DNA of 64,000 bases from Oculatella sp. LEGE 06141 (lineage in GTDB: Bacteria; Cyanobacteriota; Cyanobacteriia; Elainellales; Elainellaceae): contig NZ_JADEWO010000020.1 of the NCBI RefSeq assembly GCF_015207605.1, positions 37,337 through 101,336 of the forward strand, read 5' to 3'. A model generated the notes under the pieces. That model saw nothing but the letters and a program-made list of their open reading frames with translations, was not told where the DNA came from and did no database searches. Of this stretch, positions 36,391 to 45,069 are shown piece after piece. Made by a program: the position numbers and the translations under genes. Position 1 is the first letter of the stretch, and every line of letters begins with the position of its first letter.

Positions 36391-37428
36391 GTGAAGCGGT
36401 TGATCGTTTGTTGTGATGGAACCTGGAATCAACTAGATACACCCTGCCCAACCAATGTCATCAAAATTGCTCAGGCGATTAAACCTGTTGCCAGTGATGG
36501 AGTTCATCAAATCGCCTTTTATGAAGAGGGCTTGGGCACCAAATGGTACGATAAGCTGCCCGGAGGAGCGCTGGGATGGGGGATTGATCAAAACATCCAG
36601 CACGCCTACCGTTTTCTTTGCCTCAACTATATGCCGGGTGACGAAATTTACTTGTTTGGCTTCAGCCGTGGAGCCTACACGGTACGGAGCCTCGCTGGCT
36701 TAATTTATTGCTCTGGGTTATTGTCGCGTCCTCATATTTGCAAAGCCCCCGAAGCATACCGATTGTACCGAGATCCCAACATTAAACCGGCACATGCGAT
36801 CGCTGTGGAATTTCGCAAAAACTATGGCGATCGCGTTCCCATTACTCTCCTGGGCTGTTGGGACACGGTAGGGTCATTGGGCATTCCGGATGTCATCCCT
36901 ATCCTGCCCGTTAACAGTTTCCTCAACGCCAAGTATAAGTTTCACAACACTTGCTTGAGTTCCATTATTCAAAACGCTCTGCACGCGGTTGCCATTGATG
37001 AACTGCGTAAACCGTTTGAAATTACCCCCATGCAGAAAAACCCTGACAATCCAGAGCAAAGGCTACACCAGGTGTGGTTTCCGGGAGTGCATGGCTGTGT
37101 GGGGGGTGGCACAGACTATCATCGTGGCTTATCGGATGGAGCGTTGCAGTGGATGATGGATGAGATTGGTCGTCTCAACTTAAAGTTAGACTTTGATCCG
37201 GCTCGTATAGAGGGAGGAATTACTCCAGACCCGGTCAGCAATTTCAACAGTAGCTTAGGGTTTTATCGATTCGCGGGAACTCTGCCGCGCCAGGGAATTG
37301 TTGGCATTGAAGAACTGCATGATAGTGTCAAAATTCGTTGGTATAAGCGCAGCGATTATCGTCCCTTGAACCTTTCAGCCGTGCGGGATTTGCTGGATGC
37401 CTACATTCACGATGAGAGCAGTTCTTAG
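36391..37428 (+). CDS. DUF2235 alpha/beta-hydrolase-like protein
   Basis: A 345-residue protein from a GTG start (VKRLIVCCDGTWNQLDTPCP). ACGGAG lies ten bases upstream, whereas an earlier in-frame TTG has no such site. CCDGTWN and the lipase-like nucleophile elbow GFSRGAYT (Ser92) are the marks of DUF2235, the catalytic domain shared with Tle1-type phospholipases of type VI secretion systems. An Asp in the CWDTVGSLG segment (about 158) and a late His in WFPGVHGCVGG (about 231) would complete a triad. No secretion or immunity gene is nearby, so a housekeeping hydrolase, perhaps on lipids, is more likely than a toxin. A family A repeat lies upstream. Confidence 0.88.
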   Translation: MKRLIVCCDGTWNQLDTPCPTNVIKIAQAIKPVASDGVHQIAFYEEGLGTKWYDKLPGGALGWGIDQNIQHAYRFLCLNYMPGDEIYLFGFSRGAYTVRSLAGLIYCSGLLSRPHICKAPEAYRLYRDPNIKPAHAIAVEFRKNYGDRVPITLLGCWDTVGSLGIPDVIPILPVNSFLNAKYKFHNTCLSSIIQNALHAVAIDELRKPFEITPMQKNPDNPEQRLHQVWFPGVHGCVGGGTDYHRGLSDGALQWMMDEIGRLNLKLDFDPARIEGGITPDPVSNFNSSLGFYRFAGTLPRQGIVGIEELHDSVKIRWYKRSDYRPLNLSAVRDLLDAYIHDESSS

Positions 37429-37538
37429 GAGTGCAAGCCAATTGATCTGCAACATCAATCTACAACGTTAAGCGTTGAGGACTCCCTTCATCGCTCTGCT
37501 GTCATGATGTGGGTTAACCAGTAGTGAACCCACATGAA

Positions 37539-37820
37539 TTACTCAACAGTGTCATCTACCTGGGTTGGAGGGGCAGTCAGTTCAAAACGGTTGAGCAGAG
37601 TAACCACACCCACAGAAATCACTGCACCCAGCGCAATGCCGACCGTTAAAAGAATGAGATAAAGACGCTTCAAACTTCGGTTTACGGCTCTTACGTCTTC
37701 AACCGATTTGGGCGGTAGCTCTACTTCTGGATCGGAATGAGTCACCTGTTCCAAATGTTTGCCGTTGTTCAAATTCTCGGTGAATCCAGAGTTTGAGTTA
37801 TTAAAGGGATCTTGATTCAT
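37539..37820 (-). CDS. Small single-helix membrane protein, 93 residues
   Basis: The N-terminal half is polar and Asn-rich (MNQDPFNNSNSGFTENLNNG), followed by a charged hinge (PPKSVEDVRAVNRSLKRLY) and one transmembrane helix (LILLTVGIALGAVISVGVVT, about 54-73). The C-terminus is acidic. It has a cytoplasmic N-terminus by the positive-inside rule. Family unknown. It is the first gene in a group of three minus-strand genes with stress-like features. Confidence 0.7.
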   Translation of the reverse strand: MNQDPFNNSNSGFTENLNNGKHLEQVTHSDPEVELPPKSVEDVRAVNRSLKRLYLILLTVGIALGAVISVGVVTLLNRFELTAPPTQVDDTVE

Positions 37821-38088
37821 GCCTGAGTTAGGGTGGATCGTCTATCACACATCATTGGTCGATAGGCTGGGATTAAACTTGCTTTTAGTATAAGAGCTTT
37901 GTTGCGGCGATCGCATCCATTGCAATGGAGTGCCGAATACTTGCTCGTTGCAGTTCGCACGATGTTTGAGCAACATTCATGCGAATGAGGGCTTTGCTTG
38001 TTATAGCAAAGCCCTTTCCAGGTCAAGTTCGTGTTCTCAATGGGCTAGTTACCCCTTTGGAAATGAACGATTGACAGACCGCTCGAAC

Positions 38089-38859
38089 TTAGCGGGTTGG
38101 CTTCCGCTGGGTTTCATTCCGTTTATCAACGATAAAGACCTCTGGTTCGCCATCCTGGTCAATATCACGAGTCTCTGTTGCGTTCGTGCGGCTGGCTTCT
38201 CGCCGTTCGGTTAGCACCTCTCCAGTGGCCATCTGTTCCCGGTTGGGAGTAGAGGCAACATTGCCGCGAGTTGGCGTGGTTGAAGTCTGTGCCAGGTCAG
38301 GAGCATCATAGATGTTGAAATCTTCAACGTGGCGATCGCGCAGAACCGACTCAACTCGACGGAGTTCATCAGCCGTGCCGCTAACCATTAACAGATAATG
38401 ACCCGCCTTGACACTAGAGTTGTACGATTTGGCTTGCTCTTCTGGAATACCCAGACCAACCAACGCCCCAACAATGCCGCCAGCCGCTGCACCAACCCCG
38501 GCACCTGCCAGCGTTGCCGCTAACGCATTGATCTCTGCACCAGCAGCAAGAATAGGCCCTACACCTGGAATAGCTAGTACACCCACACCAATCAAGAAAC
38601 CACTAAGGCCGCCCAAAACTGTACCAGTCGATGCACCAATTCCTGCACCCTCTTGAGCTTCGGTGTCTCCTCGATTTTCTGTAACCTCTTCAGATCCCTC
38701 AACTTTATCGACATGCCGTGCAATTAAGGACACTCGATTCATGTCATAATTTGCGCTTTTGAGGTCACGAAGCACGGCTTCAACATCCTCGCGTCGTTTG
38801 AACACGCCAACTGCGCGCTTGTAATTACCTCTTTGCTGATTTGATGTTGTATTAACCAT
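38089..38859 (-). CDS. General stress protein 17M-like protein with glycine-zipper region
   Basis: About 256 residues starting MVNTTSNQQRGNYKRAVGVF. GAGGATAAAG precedes this ATG with good spacing, whereas another in-frame ATG four codons upstream overlaps that site. The N-terminal 45 residues (RAVGVFKRREDVEAVLRDLK) and the later part (KAGHYLLMVSGTADELRRVE) fit the two halves of the YflT/17M-type alpha-beta domain. Between them is a long Gly/Ala zipper (about 70-145: GGLSGFLIGVGVLAIPGVGP) that can insert in a membrane. The C-terminal 80 residues are polar and disordered. It is probably a membrane-associated stress protein; the exact role is unknown. Confidence 0.8.
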   Translation of the reverse strand: MVNTTSNQQRGNYKRAVGVFKRREDVEAVLRDLKSANYDMNRVSLIARHVDKVEGSEEVTENRGDTEAQEGAGIGASTGTVLGGLSGFLIGVGVLAIPGVGPILAAGAEINALAATLAGAGVGAAAGGIVGALVGLGIPEEQAKSYNSSVKAGHYLLMVSGTADELRRVESVLRDRHVEDFNIYDAPDLAQTSTTPTRGNVASTPNREQMATGEVLTERREASRTNATETRDIDQDGEPEVFIVDKRNETQRKPTR

Positions 38860-38951
38860 CTTTATCCTCATTTGAATTTAACAGTGTAAAGACTGAAGCA
38901 GTCTCTTCTCCTCAACGTTCGTGAGAAGACAGAATCGTCATCGTAAAGCCC

Positions 38952-39773
38952 CTAATTTCCGGGGGCAGGGTCAACCGCAGACGGATAAACTCCGTCAGCT
39001 ACAATCACAGGTCTGTTCTCATATCGCGCTAAGAATTCTTGAAGCTGGTTATCATCCCAACCTAAATTGGCATCCCGTAGAAGCTGTTCGCTGACCTGAC
39101 GTGCTACCCCAGTCACCGCAACGTTTTCACCCTCTTCGATGGGTACTCCTTCCAGTTCGGAATCAACGCCAATCACCAACACGCCCACATCATTGATCCA
39201 GCCCTCTTCAAACAATGCAAACGCATTGTCTGTTTGTTCTAGAAGTCGAACATCTCCTTCTACAGCAATGGCCTGGTCTCCAAAGTAGCCCTCTGGAGCG
39301 TCGTAGAAATATTCGGGGTTGGGCGCAAGAGCCATAGATGCTGCTACGATCGCAGGCTGCCCTTCGTATTCTGCAAACAGGTTTCTGTCCAGAGTGAGGC
39401 CGTATTGACTCTCGACCTGATCAGCAGAGAGTGCCTCAACCGTTCCTGTTGCCTGTATAGGAATGGCCGGGTCGGGAAGTTCAAACGGTGCGCCTGTGGC
39501 GTTGATCACCAAAACGGGTTCACCTGCATCCGTTTCAACTAAAAAGCCGTCCTCGCCGATGACATCTTCAACGATGTTTCTCACCGTAATCTCTTGTCCA
39601 ATAAGAGCTGAGGTGTCCTCTGCAATATCCTCAGTAGTTACGGTGGTTTGCTCGGTAGGCTCGGCTAAATTACAGGCCGGAAGCAGTAGGGCCGTTAAGC
39701 TTAGGGCGATCGCTCCTAATCCTACTCCCTTCCTGCTGTTTTGCCGAATAGTGGGGTCGTGTTGTTCTTTCAT
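38952..39773 (-). CDS. Lipoprotein with repeated beta-rich domains
   Basis: A 273-residue lipoprotein: a polar start, hydrophobic core LGAIALSLTALLLPAC (Cys34) and a Thr/Glu-rich tether. The mature part has several similar beta-rich segments: LIGQEITVRNIVEDVIGEDG (about 57), IPIQATGTVEALSADQVESQ (about 103) and GDQAIAVEGDVRLLEQTDN (about 165) read like repeated OB-fold strands, followed by ENVAVTGVARQVSEQLL. Acidic residues dominate, so calcium or another metal may bind. The fold and role are unproven. It is upstream of the stress-protein gene, 92 bases away in the same direction. Confidence 0.75.
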   Translation of the reverse strand: MKEQHDPTIRQNSRKGVGLGAIALSLTALLLPACNLAEPTEQTTVTTEDIAEDTSALIGQEITVRNIVEDVIGEDGFLVETDAGEPVLVINATGAPFELPDPAIPIQATGTVEALSADQVESQYGLTLDRNLFAEYEGQPAIVAASMALAPNPEYFYDAPEGYFGDQAIAVEGDVRLLEQTDNAFALFEEGWINDVGVLVIGVDSELEGVPIEEGENVAVTGVARQVSEQLLRDANLGWDDNQLQEFLARYENRPVIVADGVYPSAVDPAPGN

Positions 39774-40285
39774 AGCTAACCTCTTATCATCTGTCGCTTA
39801 GAAGACAACCTGCCGACTAACGTTGTTGTGTAAAATATTTGTCATTTGCAAAGTGGCGATGCCAGTCACCTGACTGCGCCAGCAGAATTCAGAATGAATT
39901 GTTCAAATAATTAGCTACAACGGCAATTGTCTTCTTGCTTCTTCTAATTGACGCTTGCTGTAACACAAGCCGATGTTTATTCACTAAAACAACTCAAGCT
40001 GCTCAACTTAATGCTGATGCACTTTTGTCGTGAATATGTTCAACACCACGTCCAACCTTAGCGATAATGCCCCCGCCTGAACTCTATCAATAGGGAGACT
40101 TGCCATATCAAGTTCATGGTAGATGGGGTATGGATGCGCTTCATCTGTGGGATTGTGCCTGCTTATTCAACCGGGATGAGTGTAAAAGTCTCTCCTAAGC
40201 TTCAACTCAGAAGCGGTTGAGCTTGCTAGGCTAGCAATACACTCTAACGACAAATTTGGTTCAGTTTCAGAGCCACTGGAGCGCA
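39774..40285. other. Intergenic region before the AI-2E-type transporter, no gene seen
   Basis: About 510 bases between divergent genes. No RNA gene, repeat or credible small gene was recognised. Promoters of both genes must lie here. Confidence 0.5.
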
Positions 40286-41473
40286 ATGGATCGTTTATTT
40301 ACACCGCTGCAACGCATTCTACTGACATGGGTGTTGATTTTGATTACAGGCTGGCTCAGCCTGAAAACGCTGAGTTATTTCAGTGAGTTGATCAGCATTT
40401 TGGTCACGGCGAGTCTAATTGCATTTTTGCTAAACTATCCGGTTGCAAAACTGCAAGCGGTGGTTCCTCGTGGCTTAGCCGCAGGTTTGGTATACCTGCT
40501 AGCTGGAGCAGTTGTTGGGTTAATTGGGGTGACGATCGCCCCTCCTGTTTTATATCAAGCGCAACAGTTGCTCACCGATTTGCCGGAGCTAATCGCCTCC
40601 GGACAGCAACAACTGTCAGATCTGCAAACGTGGATCAACGATCATCAAATTCGCTTTGCTATTCCGCTATTGCAGGAGCAAATTCTGGCCGAATTACAGC
40701 AGCAAGCAGAAACGATCGCCACCAGTGGATTAGGTTTGTTGTTGGGCACCTTTAACTGGGTGCTGGATCTGATTCTAATTCTGGTCATTTCGTTCTATAT
40801 GCTGCTGGACGGTGAGCGGTTATGGGACGGGGTCACGGGGTTTTTCTCCCCGGCGATTCAAGACTTTCTCACCGAGTCGCTACGCCGCAATTTGCAGCGT
40901 TTTTTTTCGGGACAGTTGCTGTTGGGGGTGTTTATGGCAGCAACGTTGTCATTAGCGTTTTGGTGGCTGCATGTACCGTTCTTCCTGGTGCTTGCCATCT
41001 TCATCGGGTTAATGGAAGTCATTCCCTTTATTGGTGCAGCGTTGGGAATTGTTACTGTTGGCCTGTTTGTGGCCTTCATCAATTGGTGGTTGGCTATCCA
41101 GGTCATTGGTACGGCGATCGTCATCCAACAGATCAAAGACAACCTGGTCGCTCCCCGGCTATTGGGTAATTTAACTGGGTTAAGTCCGGCGATCGTCCTG
41201 CCTGCCTTGTTGCTGGGTGGCAAAGTTGGCGGGTTGCTGGGGGTCATTCTGGCGATTCCGCTGGCGGGTATGGTGAAGACGATCGCAGATTTGCTGCTCG
41301 ATCCAACCTTACCCCCACAAACGGGTGCGTTCTTCATTAATCCAATGGACACCGATGAACCAGAGGCTAAACTCCAGTGCATCATTAATCCAGAGTTGTG
41401 TGAAGAAGACACGGCGGAGCCAGGGATAGCACCCCAGACAAACTCTGCTCAAGGAATTGCCCGCATGACATAA
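40286..41473 (+). CDS. AI-2E family membrane transporter
   Basis: A 395-residue permease from ATG at 40286 (MDRLFTPLQRILLTWVLILI). GGAG is seven bases upstream; an earlier in-frame TTG is less likely. It has about eight helices with the typical large loop after the third (QQLLTDLPELIASGQQQLSD). The C-terminal half carries the family motifs FLVLAIFIGLMEVIPFIGAA and QQIKDNLVAPRLLG, followed by GLSPAIVLPALLLGGKVGGL. The family was named after a putative autoinducer-2 exporter, but members also act as Na+/H+ antiporters or amino-acid exporters, so the substrate is open. The C-terminal tail (about 50 residues) is polar and acidic. Confidence 0.9.
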   Translation: MDRLFTPLQRILLTWVLILITGWLSLKTLSYFSELISILVTASLIAFLLNYPVAKLQAVVPRGLAAGLVYLLAGAVVGLIGVTIAPPVLYQAQQLLTDLPELIASGQQQLSDLQTWINDHQIRFAIPLLQEQILAELQQQAETIATSGLGLLLGTFNWVLDLILILVISFYMLLDGERLWDGVTGFFSPAIQDFLTESLRRNLQRFFSGQLLLGVFMAATLSLAFWWLHVPFFLVLAIFIGLMEVIPFIGAALGIVTVGLFVAFINWWLAIQVIGTAIVIQQIKDNLVAPRLLGNLTGLSPAIVLPALLLGGKVGGLLGVILAIPLAGMVKTIADLLLDPTLPPQTGAFFINPMDTDEPEAKLQCIINPELCEEDTAEPGIAPQTNSAQGIARMT

Positions 41474-41549
41474 CGTGCTGAACGGAAACAACGGCTCCAC
41501 AGTTGAATTCGTTTAAAGCAGGATTCACCAGTTTGGGAGGGGCATACGA

Positions 41550-42239
41550 ATGATGCATCAAAAACCGTTAAAAGCACGGCTTTGTCTGGTTGTAATTGGT
41601 GTTCTTGCTGGAGGAACGATCGCCTGCCAACCCAACTCACCTGGCACGGGGTCTCCCTCAGCCGTTCCCGATGCTTCTAATCCGTCCAACAACACGGGTG
41701 CGATCGCTCCATCCCAGTCGCCACGGACGGAGCCAACTCAACCGAGTCTGGCAACTTATCGCAGCGATCGCCTTGGAGTTCAGTTCAGCTATTCTGCTGA
41801 TGAGTTTGTAGTGGACAATGAACCACCCGTTCCTGCTAGCACCGCAGATGCCGCAACGGCTGATATTGATGTGTGGACCAAAAAACACGATCAACAGATT
41901 CGCGCAGGAGCCTATAACGGAGGAACAGAATACCCTGCCAATGTCCACATCTTTGTCCGCAATAACCCACAGCAGTTATCATTGCGGGACTGGGTGGAGC
42001 AAAGCAATTTGTTTGGCATTGTGAGCGGCAACTTTAACCAGACAACGGTGGCCGCACAGGACGCGATCGCCTTTGAGTCAAGCGGCTTATATGAAAACGA
42101 AAGCGTTGTCTTTGCCAGCCCTGATGGAGCCAGGGTGATCGTCATTGAGGTTGCTAAGGTCGGGAATGAGGTCAACGATGCACCTTACCAAACCGTCTTT
42201 GAACAGATCATTCGCTCCTTTGAGTTTGTAGGCGAATAA
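41550..42239 (+). CDS. Lipoprotein, 229 residues, possible PsbP-like fold
   Basis: A lipoprotein signal (MMHQKPLKARLCLVVIGVLA, lipobox TIAC at Cys26) is followed by a Pro/Ser/Asn-rich tether. The mature domain from about residue 68 (TYRSDRLGVQFSYSADEFVV) has the look of a PsbP/CyanoP-type alpha-beta sandwich: a strand pair, a central ANVHIFVRNNPQQLSLRDWV and a late VFASPDGARVIVIEVAK with FEQIIRSFEFV at the end. This late YxTxFEQIIRSFxF motif is common in proteins that predict a one-domain stress or lumen role. The function is unknown. It starts 76 bases after the transporter gene in the same direction. Confidence 0.72.
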   Translation: MMHQKPLKARLCLVVIGVLAGGTIACQPNSPGTGSPSAVPDASNPSNNTGAIAPSQSPRTEPTQPSLATYRSDRLGVQFSYSADEFVVDNEPPVPASTADAATADIDVWTKKHDQQIRAGAYNGGTEYPANVHIFVRNNPQQLSLRDWVEQSNLFGIVSGNFNQTTVAAQDAIAFESSGLYENESVVFASPDGARVIVIEVAKVGNEVNDAPYQTVFEQIIRSFEFVGE

Positions 42240-42337
42240 ACCCACCAGGGGGCGATCGAGCTACACTTCAACGATCGCTGTAATTAGGGAAACGATCGCC
42301 CTCTCGTCAATTAAAGGGCGATCGCTCCTCTGTCTGG

Positions 42338-42613
42338 TTACTCGAATCGAATCTGCCGCATCAGCAAGCTCATCCTGTCCCCATCGTTGGGAGTGATGAG
42401 CAACTGCTGGTTAGGGATGGCAATCAGCGGACTCCACAATCCCGCCTCTACATAATGCAGGTTATGCAACAGGTGGATGGTATGACGAATAGCGCGAGGA
42501 GAGCCAATCAGCACATGCTTAAGCGGGTCACGTTCGGGTGGAAGGGCGATCGAGGGATGGCAAACTGCTGGAGCGCTGGTGGCTCCAGCAGAATTCAGTA
42601 ATAATTGCGTCAT
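42338..42613 (-). CDS. Small conserved-looking cyanobacterial protein, 91 residues
   Basis: Starts MTQLLLNSAGATSAPAVCHP. The middle reads IGSPRAIRHTIHLLHNLHYV and the C-terminal part EAGLWSPLIAIPNQQLLITP, a mixed helix-strand protein with no signal. The end (RMSLLMRQIRFE) is typical of a small DNA- or RNA-side protein, but the family is not recognised. AAGGAAG lies eight bases before the ATG inside a hairpin (see 42611-42701), which suggests translational control. Confidence 0.65.
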   Translation of the reverse strand: MTQLLLNSAGATSAPAVCHPSIALPPERDPLKHVLIGSPRAIRHTIHLLHNLHYVEAGLWSPLIAIPNQQLLITPNDGDRMSLLMRQIRFE

Positions 42614-42701
42614 GGGTTTTCACTTCCTTTGATAAGACAGGCCAGGAAAACCCAAAAATTTAGCCACCCCGTGCCAATGCTCACAGCAAATCGGGGTGGC
42701 T
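42611..42701 (-). promoter_or_regulatory. Two leader hairpins before the 91-residue gene
   Basis: On the minus strand the leader has AGCCACCCCG/CGGGGTGGCT (42662-42701) followed by AAATTTTTGGG, like an attenuator terminator. A second pair GGGTTTTC/GAAAACCC (42614-42653) then holds AAGGAAG in its loop and ends at the ATG. The second stem would control ribosome access. The first stem could be a terminator for upstream minus-strand transcripts instead. Confidence 0.45.
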
Positions 42702-43588
42702 GGGAAGAGTTAAAATACTTCCTTAGCCCACCAACTGCTTGCTCCAGTTTGGCTGGGTCAGCGGCTCGGAGTTGCTCGTAACAACTTCGGGTCGCGTTTG
42801 ACTAAATTTTCGGGCGGTGCGATCGCCACTCTACTGAGTCGCGATAAGATCTCAACCTACCGTATCTGCAAAAGAGAGTCAATATCTTATACTGAGAACT
42901 TCACCCTGCTAACGTGCCGCAAAACAGATAAGGGGCGAGGAGATAACCCGTCAGCGGCGTTTAGTAGAGCCTGAGCGATCGGCAGCATCCCTCTACACTG
43001 ATATCATCGTCCGATTCATGCCACTTTCAAGCCTACCCGTAGAGTTGATCAGACGCTTCACTCTATCGATTCGCCTAACTGGGGGATGTTCCCGCAATGT
43101 GAAGAATGATAAAAATCTTTTCAGAACGACTGTTTCAGTTGAATATCAGGAGCGGGCACTGAGATAGCAACCTATATCAATTTGACGGAAGATTAATCCT
43201 CTTGTGCCTATAATTGTTAAGCATACGTAACAGCAGTTAATGCGCGTCATGGCTTTTACCTAAGTTTTTACCTAAGCAAAGACATCAATTGAAGCCCTAT
43301 TATTACTCCTCAGGTTAAATTGACAGACTCTAAACCTGGCTCAAAAAGTTCCAGCCTAAATTCTAAGCCTAAAGTTCTAAGCCTAAACTAGTTGCTTTCA
43401 TAACCGCTGCTTAACCCCAAACTATTCAACCTGCAATTTTCTCTCTGAGGTGAACGCTAACCCTCACAATGAAGCCATCCGCATTGAGTATTAAACATTG
43501 GATCGCCAAGGCATTGAATCAGTGAAATAGTAGGCACACGCTTGTTCTGAAGACCACGTTCTAGCAGACTGTACCATCATCTTTGGTT
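42702..43588. other. Long intergenic region before the RND operon, no gene seen
   Basis: Almost 900 bases without a credible gene. Composition is moderately AT-rich. Short direct repeats of the form TTCTAAGCCTAAA lie near 43360-43385. No tRNA or known ncRNA could be recognised by eye. It probably holds the promoter and a long leader of the efflux operon. Confidence 0.5.
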
Positions 43589-45031
43589 ATGGAAACTTCC
43601 GATCCTCAAACTTCAGTTCCCGAAAGTCCATCTCAGCGCGCAGCGCTACTACGAGGCAACCGAACCTGGCTGTGGCTGCTGCTCTCATTGTTGCTGTTGG
43701 GGGGTGGCGGTTTCATGTTGTGGCGCGTCTTTAACCCCGCTGGTGGAGACCCAGCGCAAATGGCACAACAGGGGCCACAGGCGCTACCCGTTCGGTTGCA
43801 GCGTGTTGAAACTGGCACCGTTGAAGACAGTTCAGATTTTGTTGGCACACTGCAAGCACAGCAAGGCATTGAGTTGCGCCCACGCGTAGAAGGTCGCGTC
43901 ACCCAAATTTACGTTGTGGAAGGGCAAACCGTACAGCAGGGCGATCCAATTGTTGAACTCAGTCCAGAGCGAAGCCGAGCGGAGTTAAATGCCTCGTTGG
44001 CTAATGTTAATGCTGCTCTGGCTTCGCGCACCAATGCCCAGGCCGAAGTGAGAGCCGCCGAAGCCGAGCGCACCAGCGCTGCCGCCGATGTGGATCTGCA
44101 AAACACCGAATATGAACGCACTAGATATCTGGTTGCAGAAGGGGTGCAGTCTCAACAGCAGCTCGATCAGGTGGAGCGCAATCGCAGCAACGCGATCGCT
44201 GCTCTCCAGGCCGCCCAAGAGCGAATCAGTGCCGCGCAAGCTTCTGTGCAGCAAGCCACTGCCACCTACAACCAGGCGCAGGCGGATGCCGAGGCGGTTC
44301 GTTCTGGGTTGGACGACACGCTGGTAAATGCACCGATTTCGGGTGTGGTGGGCGACATTCCAGTTCGGTTAGGAGATTACGTTGCCATTGGCGACACGCT
44401 CACCAGCATCACCCAAAATTCTCTCTTAGAGCTAGAGCTTGAAGTTCCGGCTGAGCGCCAGAACGACCTGCGCGTTGGGCTTCCGGTTGAAATTACCACC
44501 CTGCAAAACACTTCGGCGATCGCCAGTCCGGCAGCAGGTGCGGCCAGCGGTGCATCTGCCAATTCGGGCGGTGGTTCTGTTGCCACCGGACGGATTAGCT
44601 TCATCTCACCCACCGTCAATGTTGACCAACAGTTAGTGATAGCCAAAGCCGTTTTTGACAACCCCAGCAATTTATTGCAGGATGAGCAGCGTGTTGAAGC
44701 AAGGTTAATTTGGCGATCGCGATCGGGTGTCTTAATTCCAGTCACCTCTATTACTCGTCTAGGTGGTGAAACGTTTGTGTATGTTGCCGAAACGCAGCAA
44801 ACCGAACAAGGCGATTCAATGCTCGTTGCTCGGCAACGACGAGTGCGGTTGGGTGGTATTCAAGGCAACAACTATCAAGTAATTGAAGGGGTAGAAGCAG
44901 GAGAACAACTGGTTGTGTCGGGGCTGTTAAACCTGCAAGATGGTGTGCCCATTATGCCCGAGTCCGAAAATCCCTCTGGACAGAATCCTCAAGCTGGTGG
45001 AGCAGCCCCCGGTGGTTCGGCTCCCCAGTAA
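43589..45031 (+). CDS. RND efflux periplasmic adaptor (membrane fusion protein)
   Basis: A 480-residue adaptor from ATG at 43589 (METSDPQTSVPESPSQRAAL); the ribosome site is weak. One membrane anchor lies at about 25-50 (LWLLLSLLLLGGGGFMLWRV). Then come the barrel-sandwich halves (IELRPRVEGRVTQIYVVEGQ and VNAPISGVVGDIPVRLGDYV), a long alpha-hairpin rich in Ala/Gln/Glu between them (about 118-232), and beta-barrel and membrane-proximal domains. The C-terminus is Pro/Gly-rich. It links the inner-membrane pump encoded 38 bases downstream to an outer-membrane factor that is not encoded in view. Confidence 0.92.
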   Translation: METSDPQTSVPESPSQRAALLRGNRTWLWLLLSLLLLGGGGFMLWRVFNPAGGDPAQMAQQGPQALPVRLQRVETGTVEDSSDFVGTLQAQQGIELRPRVEGRVTQIYVVEGQTVQQGDPIVELSPERSRAELNASLANVNAALASRTNAQAEVRAAEAERTSAAADVDLQNTEYERTRYLVAEGVQSQQQLDQVERNRSNAIAALQAAQERISAAQASVQQATATYNQAQADAEAVRSGLDDTLVNAPISGVVGDIPVRLGDYVAIGDTLTSITQNSLLELELEVPAERQNDLRVGLPVEITTLQNTSAIASPAAGAASGASANSGGGSVATGRISFISPTVNVDQQLVIAKAVFDNPSNLLQDEQRVEARLIWRSRSGVLIPVTSITRLGGETFVYVAETQQTEQGDSMLVARQRRVRLGGIQGNNYQVIEGVEAGEQLVVSGLLNLQDGVPIMPESENPSGQNPQAGGAAPGGSAPQ

Positions 45032-45069
45032 GACTTGTATTCCACTCGTCCTAGCGTGCGCCTAAGCTT

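Noticed and set aside
42702..43588. Search for a tRNA or small RNA in the longest gene-free stretch
   Set aside because: No cloverleaf or TTCRANNC arm with matching stems was found by eye; a covariance-model scan would settle it.
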